From assembly GCF_005889735.1 (NCBI RefSeq), contig NZ_VCKY01000051.1:1-51442 (forward strand): 51,442 nucleotides of DNA. Reading direction: 5' to 3'. This stretch comes from Nonomuraea turkmeniaca. Its GTDB lineage: Bacteria; Actinomycetota; Actinomycetes; Streptosporangiales; Streptosporangiaceae. This document shows, piece after piece, positions 47,826 through 51,442 of the stretch; positions within the stretch are counted from its first letter, which is position 1; each line of letters begins with the position of its first letter. Below the pieces are notes generated by a model. That model did not search any database and was not told where the DNA came from. It saw only the letters and a program-made list of their open reading frames with translations. Position numbers and translations under genes: made by a program.

Positions 47826-48197
47826 TCACCCCGGTAGGCGTGCGCCGGCAGAGCCAGTGCCGGCGCCCGAGGTGAGGTCCAGCCGCCGTTCGCCCGCGTA
47901 GACGTTCATCGAGGTCTCGCGGAGGAACCCGATGAGCGTCAGCCTTCCTCGGCGGCCGGCTCCACCGTCAGTGAGGACGGCGCGGACACGGCGGCGAGCA
48001 CTGGCACGCCACCCATGACCGCCTTCTGCACCAGCTCGAACGACGCCCGCCCGGACACCATCAGCACGGTGCCGCGCAGCGGCAGCCGCCCGTTGCGCAG
48101 GGCCCAGCCGAGCGGCTTGTCCAGGGCGTTGTGCCGCGCCACGTCCTCGCGGACGCACAGCGGCTCGCCGTCGGCGGTGAACAGGCCGGCGGCGTGC
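47826..48197 (-). pseudogene. fdhD: Formate dehydrogenase accessory protein FdhD, C-terminal remnant with frameshift
   Basis: After the junction at about 48197 the sequence reads [60 protein letters not shown] and [12 protein letters not shown], the C-terminal half of FdhD, the sulfurtransferase that sulfurates the molybdenum cofactor of formate dehydrogenase. At about 47945 (EEG then TGA) one G appears to be missing; the next frame continues [20 protein letters not shown], the normal FdhD ending, to 47826. The N-terminal half, with the expected catalytic cysteine loop, is absent. Confidence 0.85.
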
Positions 48198-49358
48198 AGG
48201 CACGGTGAGCCGCCGGCAGATGTAGTCGAGCGCGTGCAGGTACGGGGGCTCCAGCGAGTCCTCCGACGGGCACGGCCACTGGATGCCCTGCAGCTCCGCC
48301 AGCCGTTCGTACGTCATGCCCTTGTGCCGCGGCGACAGCGCGCGCAGCTCGTTCCAGACCTCTTCGGCGCCGTCGTAGTGCCAGTCGTGGCCCAGCCTCC
48401 GGGCGATCTCACACATGATCCAGATGTCGTCGCGGGCCTCACCCGGTCGGTCGAGCGCCTTGCGCACCCGCTGGACGCGCCGCTCGCTGTTGGTGAACCT
48501 GCCGTCCGCCTCGCACCAGGCGGCGCTGGCCGGCAGCACCACGTCGGCCATCTGGGCGGTCTTGGTGAGGAAGATGTCCTGCACGACCAGGTGGTCGAGC
48601 ATGGAGAGGCGCTTGATGCAGGCGAGGGAGTCGGCCTCGGACTGCACCGGATTCTCGCCGATCAGGTAGCAGGTCGTCACCTCGCCCTCGGCCATGGCCT
48701 CCAGCATCTGGGTGAGGTTGAGGCCGTGGCGAGGCTGGATCGGCGTGCCCCAGGCGCCTTCGAACGGCTCCCTGGCCGAGGGAACGAGGATGTCCTGGAA
48801 ACCCGGCAGCCGGTTGGGAAGCCCGGCATGGATGATCTCCCTGGCCACCGCGTGGGCGAGCGGGATGTCGGTGCCCACGTTGAGTCCCAGCCACAGGTCG
48901 GCCCACTGGGCGGTGCCGGTGCGGCGCGGGTCGACGGCGAACATCCTGGCACCGTTCCTGATGCCCTTCAGCATGTGCTGGAAGAAGATGGGGTGGGCGT
49001 TGCGGGCCGCCGATCCCCACATGACTATGACGTCGGTGTCCTCGACGTCCTGGTAGGAGGAGGTGCCACCGCCGCTGCCGAACACCGCCGACAACCCCGC
49101 CACGCTCGGGGCGTGGCAGGTGCGGTTACAAGAGTCCACGTTGTTGGTGCCGATCACCACGCGGGTGAACTTCTGCCCGACGTGGTTCATCTCATTGGTG
49201 GAACGGGCACACGACAACATCGCGAAGCTGTCAGGCCCGTGCGCAGCGATGTTGCGGCGGAAACCCTCGGCCGCCCGCTCCAACGCCTCTTCCCATGTCG
49301 CTCGGCGCAACACGCCGTTCTCACGCACCAGTGGATGGGTCAGGCGGTCATAGCTCAT
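48198..49358 (-). pseudogene. Molybdopterin oxidoreductase (formate dehydrogenase alpha-like), truncated at both ends
   Basis: About 387 residues of a formate dehydrogenase-type catalytic subunit: MSYDRLTHPLVRENGVLRRA, SCNRTCHAPSVAGLSAVFGS, GGTSSYQDVEDTDVIVMWGS, LIGENPVQSEADSLACIKRL and VLPASAAWCEADGRFTNSER. The N-terminal [4Fe-4S] cysteine domain is missing although a good ribosome site (GGAGG) precedes the ATG at 49358, and the C-terminal molybdopterin-binding domain has been replaced by the fdhD remnant. CHAPSV holds the position where SeCys or Cys ligates Mo. Without the missing parts it is unlikely to be active. Confidence 0.8.
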
Positions 49359-49369
49359 GATCCTCCATT

Positions 49370-49379
49370 CTGTATACAG
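49370..49379. promoter_or_regulatory. CTGTATACAG palindrome upstream of fdhA remnant
   Basis: A perfect 10-bp palindrome 12 bp upstream of the ATG at 49358, between it and the stop of the ketopantoate reductase gene. It is identical to the site upstream of lrp (15211-15220). A dimeric regulator such as a GntR protein is the likely binder (inference). Confidence 0.55.
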
Positions 49380-49395
49380 GCTACGGTATGCTCGG

Positions 49396-50373
49396 CTAGA
49401 CCGCACGGACAAGATTCTCGTTGAGCAGGTCGCTCACGGCGTGGATCGCGCGCAGTGTCGGGACCTCGGCGCCGGTCAGGTCGGCCAGCTCGACGACCGC
49501 CGCCAGCAGCACGTCGAGCTCCAGTGGTTTGCCCTTCTCCAGGTCCTGGAGTGTGGACGTCTTGTGTTCGCCCGCCTTCTCCGCGCCCCGCAGCCGGCGC
49601 TCGATGGAGATCCCCGGATCGCAGCCGACCCTGTCGGCCACGTCCACCGTCTCCCGCATCATGGCCACGACCAGTTCCCTGGCGCCGTCGTGGCGGCAGA
49701 TCCCGGCCATCGTCGCCCGGGCCAGCGCGCTGATCGGATTGAAGGCGATGTTTCCCATGAGTTTGATCCACACGTCGCGGCGCAGGTCACGCTCGACCGG
49801 GCACTTCAGGCCGCCCTCGACCGCGGCCCGGCTGAAGGACAGGCACCGTTCGGTGAGCTCGCCGCTCGGCTCGCCGATGGAGAAACGGGTGCCTTCCAGG
49901 TGACGGATCACGCCTGGACGCTCGATCTCGGTGGCCGCGTAGACGACGCAGCCGATCGCCCGGTGCAGCGGGAGTGCGGTCGTCACCGCGCCGCCCGGGT
50001 CGACGCTCTCGATGCGGTAGCCCTCGTAGGGGCCCTTGAGTCCGTGGAAATACCACCACGGGATGCCGTTCTGCGCGGCGATGATGCTCGTGGTCTCGTG
50101 CAGGAGCGGCTGGATCATGGGGCCGGCGGAGGCGTAGCTGTTCGCCTTGAGGCCCAGGAAGACGTGGTCCACCGGCCCGACCTGGGTAGGGTCGTCGGTG
50201 GCATGGGGATGGGCGATGAAATCGCCCCTGGGGGTGAGCACCCGCACACCGGCGCGACGTATCGCTTGCAGGTGCTCGCCTCTCGCGATGAGGTGCACCT
50301 CGACTCCCGCCCTGTGGAGGGCGGCGCCCACGTATGCGCCGATGGCGCCGGCGCCAAGAACAGCGACCTTCAT
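49396..50373 (-). CDS. 2-dehydropantoate 2-reductase family protein (PanE/ApbA-like)
   Basis: A 325-residue NADP-dependent reductase: N-terminal MKVAVLGAGAIGAYVGAALH Rossmann motif, LKANSYASAGPMIQPLLHET, and a C-terminal catalytic region WIKLMGNIAFNPISAL with the Lys and Asn of the family. PanE reduces ketopantoate for CoA synthesis; paralogues reduce other 2-keto acids. Its place between formate dehydrogenase genes and moeA makes a paralogous role more likely than pantothenate synthesis. The ATG at 50373 is chosen because the Rossmann motif begins there and CGGAGC lies upstream. Confidence 0.87.
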   Translation of the reverse strand: MKVAVLGAGAIGAYVGAALHRAGVEVHLIARGEHLQAIRRAGVRVLTPRGDFIAHPHATDDPTQVGPVDHVFLGLKANSYASAGPMIQPLLHETTSIIAAQNGIPWWYFHGLKGPYEGYRIESVDPGGAVTTALPLHRAIGCVVYAATEIERPGVIRHLEGTRFSIGEPSGELTERCLSFSRAAVEGGLKCPVERDLRRDVWIKLMGNIAFNPISALARATMAGICRHDGARELVVAMMRETVDVADRVGCDPGISIERRLRGAEKAGEHKTSTLQDLEKGKPLELDVLLAAVVELADLTGAEVPTLRAIHAVSDLLNENLVRAV

Positions 50374-50407
50374 GCTCGCGCTCCGTTCTCGCGTCGGATT
50401 GTGCATT

Positions 50408-50417
50408 CGGTATACAG
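50408..50417. promoter_or_regulatory. CGGTATACAG site between panE-like gene and moeA
   Basis: CGGTATACAG differs by one base from the palindromes at 15211 and 49370. It lies in the 75-bp divergent region between the ketopantoate reductase-type gene (starts 50373) and moeA (starts 50449), where it could act on both promoters. Confidence 0.5.
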
Positions 50418-50448
50418 TATGGAAAAACGCGGGTCAAGGAGTGTGCCG

Positions 50449-51442
50449 GTGACCGTTGTGCGGCATGGACCAGTGGTGGAAGCAATGTCATGGGCTTCGG
50501 CGCGGGTCGTGGCGGCGGGATGCGCGGGGCCGCTCAGCCCCTTGTGGGTGCCCTTGTCAGAAGCGCTGGGGTGCCGGCTGGCCGCGCCCTTGACGGCCCT
50601 GGTGGCGGTGCCCGGGGTGGACGTGGCGGCGATGGACGGCTACGCGGTGGCGGGCGATGGTCCGTGGCGGGTGGTCGGCCGCGTCCTGGCAGGAGGGGCC
50701 TTCCACGAGGGCGTTCTGGAGGCGGGGGAGGCCGTGGAGGGCGCCACCGGAGCTCCGGTGCCGGTGGGGGCCGAGTCGGTGCTGCCCTACGAGCAGGCGG
50801 TGGCGGGCGCGGTGTGGGTGGACGGCCGCGCCGAGGCAGGGCGGCACATCCGGCGGCGGGGCGAGGACATCACCGAGGGCGCGGTGGTGCTGGGAGCGGG
50901 CGCGGTGGTGACGCCGGTCGCGCTCGGCCTGGCCGCCGCCCTGGGCCACGACGAGCTGCTGGTACGACCCAGGCCGCGGGTGGCCGTCCTCGTCACGGGC
51001 GACGAGGTCGTCGAGCACGGGCTACCGCGCCCCGGCCGGGTGCGCGACGCGATCGGCCCGTTCCTGCCGGGCCTGGTGGAATGGGCGGGTGGCCGCGTCA
51101 CGGACACGCTCCGGCTGCCCGACAGCGCGGCCCCGCTGCGCGCCGGACTCGCCGCGCCGCCCACCTCCCTCCACGTGATCGTCGTGTGCGGCGCGTCCTC
51201 CAGGGGGCCCGCCGATCATCTGCGGGCCGTGCTCGGCGACCTCGACGCCGACATCCTCGTCGACGGCGTCGCCGTGCGGCCCGGGCATCCGCAGCTGCTC
51301 GCCCGGCTGCCGGACGGCACGCTGGTCGTCGGCCTGCCGGGCAACCCCTTCGCCGCGCTGGCGGCGTCACTCACGCTGCTCGTCCCGATCCTGCATGGTC
51401 TCGCCGGGACGAGAGGGGGCGGGGCGACGGGTGCGCTGACTG
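50449..51442 (+). CDS. moeA: Molybdopterin molybdotransferase MoeA, 5' part
   Basis: A frame open to the end of the window (331 codons visible). MoeA inserts molybdate into adenylated molybdopterin. The conserved AAMDGYAVAG is at residues 61-70, ESVLPYEQAV and RRRGEDITEGAVVL follow, then VAVLVTGDEVVEHG opens the MoCF/MogA-like domain and VVCGASSRGPADHL and LVVGLPGNPFAALAA correspond to its binding loops. Usual TTGG(T/V)S is altered to VCGASS, so activity should be checked. AAGGAG lies 7 nt before the GTG at 50449. It fits a molybdoenzyme locus with the adjacent fdh remnants. Confidence 0.88.
   Translation, partial: MTVVRHGPVVEAMSWASARVVAAGCAGPLSPLWVPLSEALGCRLAAPLTALVAVPGVDVAAMDGYAVAGDGPWRVVGRVLAGGAFHEGVLEAGEAVEGATGAPVPVGAESVLPYEQAVAGAVWVDGRAEAGRHIRRRGEDITEGAVVLGAGAVVTPVALGLAAALGHDELLVRPRPRVAVLVTGDEVVEHGLPRPGRVRDAIGPFLPGLVEWAGGRVTDTLRLPDSAAPLRAGLAAPPTSLHVIVVCGASSRGPADHLRAVLGDLDADILVDGVAVRPGHPQLLARLPDGTLVVGLPGNPFAALAASLTLLVPILHGLAGTRGGGATGALT

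Overview
The window is a high-GC chromosomal segment (about 70 percent G+C by eye) from an actinobacterium, most likely of the Streptosporangiaceae/Nonomuraea type. The signs are frequent GTG starts, 4-nt ATGA/GTGA overlaps, actinobacterial families (DUF2568, CGNR zinc finger, LuxR-type and PadR regulators, TAP-like exported hydrolases), and the recO-uppS pair next to a large accessory stretch. No rRNA, tRNA or CRISPR was seen. The assignment rests on style and gene content, not on a marker gene.

Layout. 1-4.2 kb: a possible drug-resistance unit (DHA2 exporter, a phosphotransferase with rifamycin-phosphotransferase architecture, TetR) and a PadR gene. 4.2-7.2 kb: a TetR regulator with clear palindromic operators divergent from a DUF2568 - NAD-epimerase - Gfo/Idh operon. 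7.2-12.5 kb: exported trypsin-like protease, a scar where an amidase gene and a MarR gene lost their facing 5' ends, glutamate dehydrogenase, PhoD-type phosphatase, methyltransferase. 12.6-15.2 kb: Lrp - amidinohydrolase - ornithine aminotransferase (arginine catabolism). 15.3-20.7 kb: a single ORF fusing a GH1 beta-glucosidase to a LacI repressor, then a LuxR-type regulator and an exported TAP-like peptidase. 20.9-26.6 kb: three unusual minus-strand genes (two coiled-coil proteins and a vWA-like lipoprotein) separated by a 2OG-Fe oxygenase and a secreted GH16-CBM6 glucanase carrying paired LacI-type operators.

26.8-28.7 kb is a gene graveyard: two inverted IS5-type remnants, half of a tyrosine recombinase, the C-terminal KH domain of Era, and an internally deleted isochorismatase. 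28.7-33.5 kb holds two divergent paralogous secreted beta-propeller genes around another IS scar and a truncated gene. 33.5-34.5 kb is a lower-GC patch with one orphan ORF. 34.5-38.4 kb returns to core genes (CDP-alcohol phosphotransferase pair, recO, uppS). 38.4-43.7 kb is a run of small accessory genes (alpha/beta hydrolase, decayed AraC, FMN-binding split-barrel protein, NUDIX, RibD-like reductase, Rpn-like nuclease, CGNR regulator).

43.7-47.6 kb: EamA exporter and a zinc uptake operon znuA-znuC-znuB-zur whose leaderless promoter is covered by a Zur-box-like palindrome. 47.8-51.4 kb: a molybdenum-enzyme locus in which formate dehydrogenase alpha and fdhD are truncated and joined, with a ketopantoate-reductase-type gene and the 5' part of moeA, tied together by GTATAC-centred sites.

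Two themes stand out. First, carbohydrate use: the GH1-LacI fusion, the GH16 gene with GAGCGCTC operators, and the propeller pair. Second, repeated gene decay by deletion (at 8.34, 20.7, 27-28.7, 30.9, 39.4, 40.3 and 48.2 kb).
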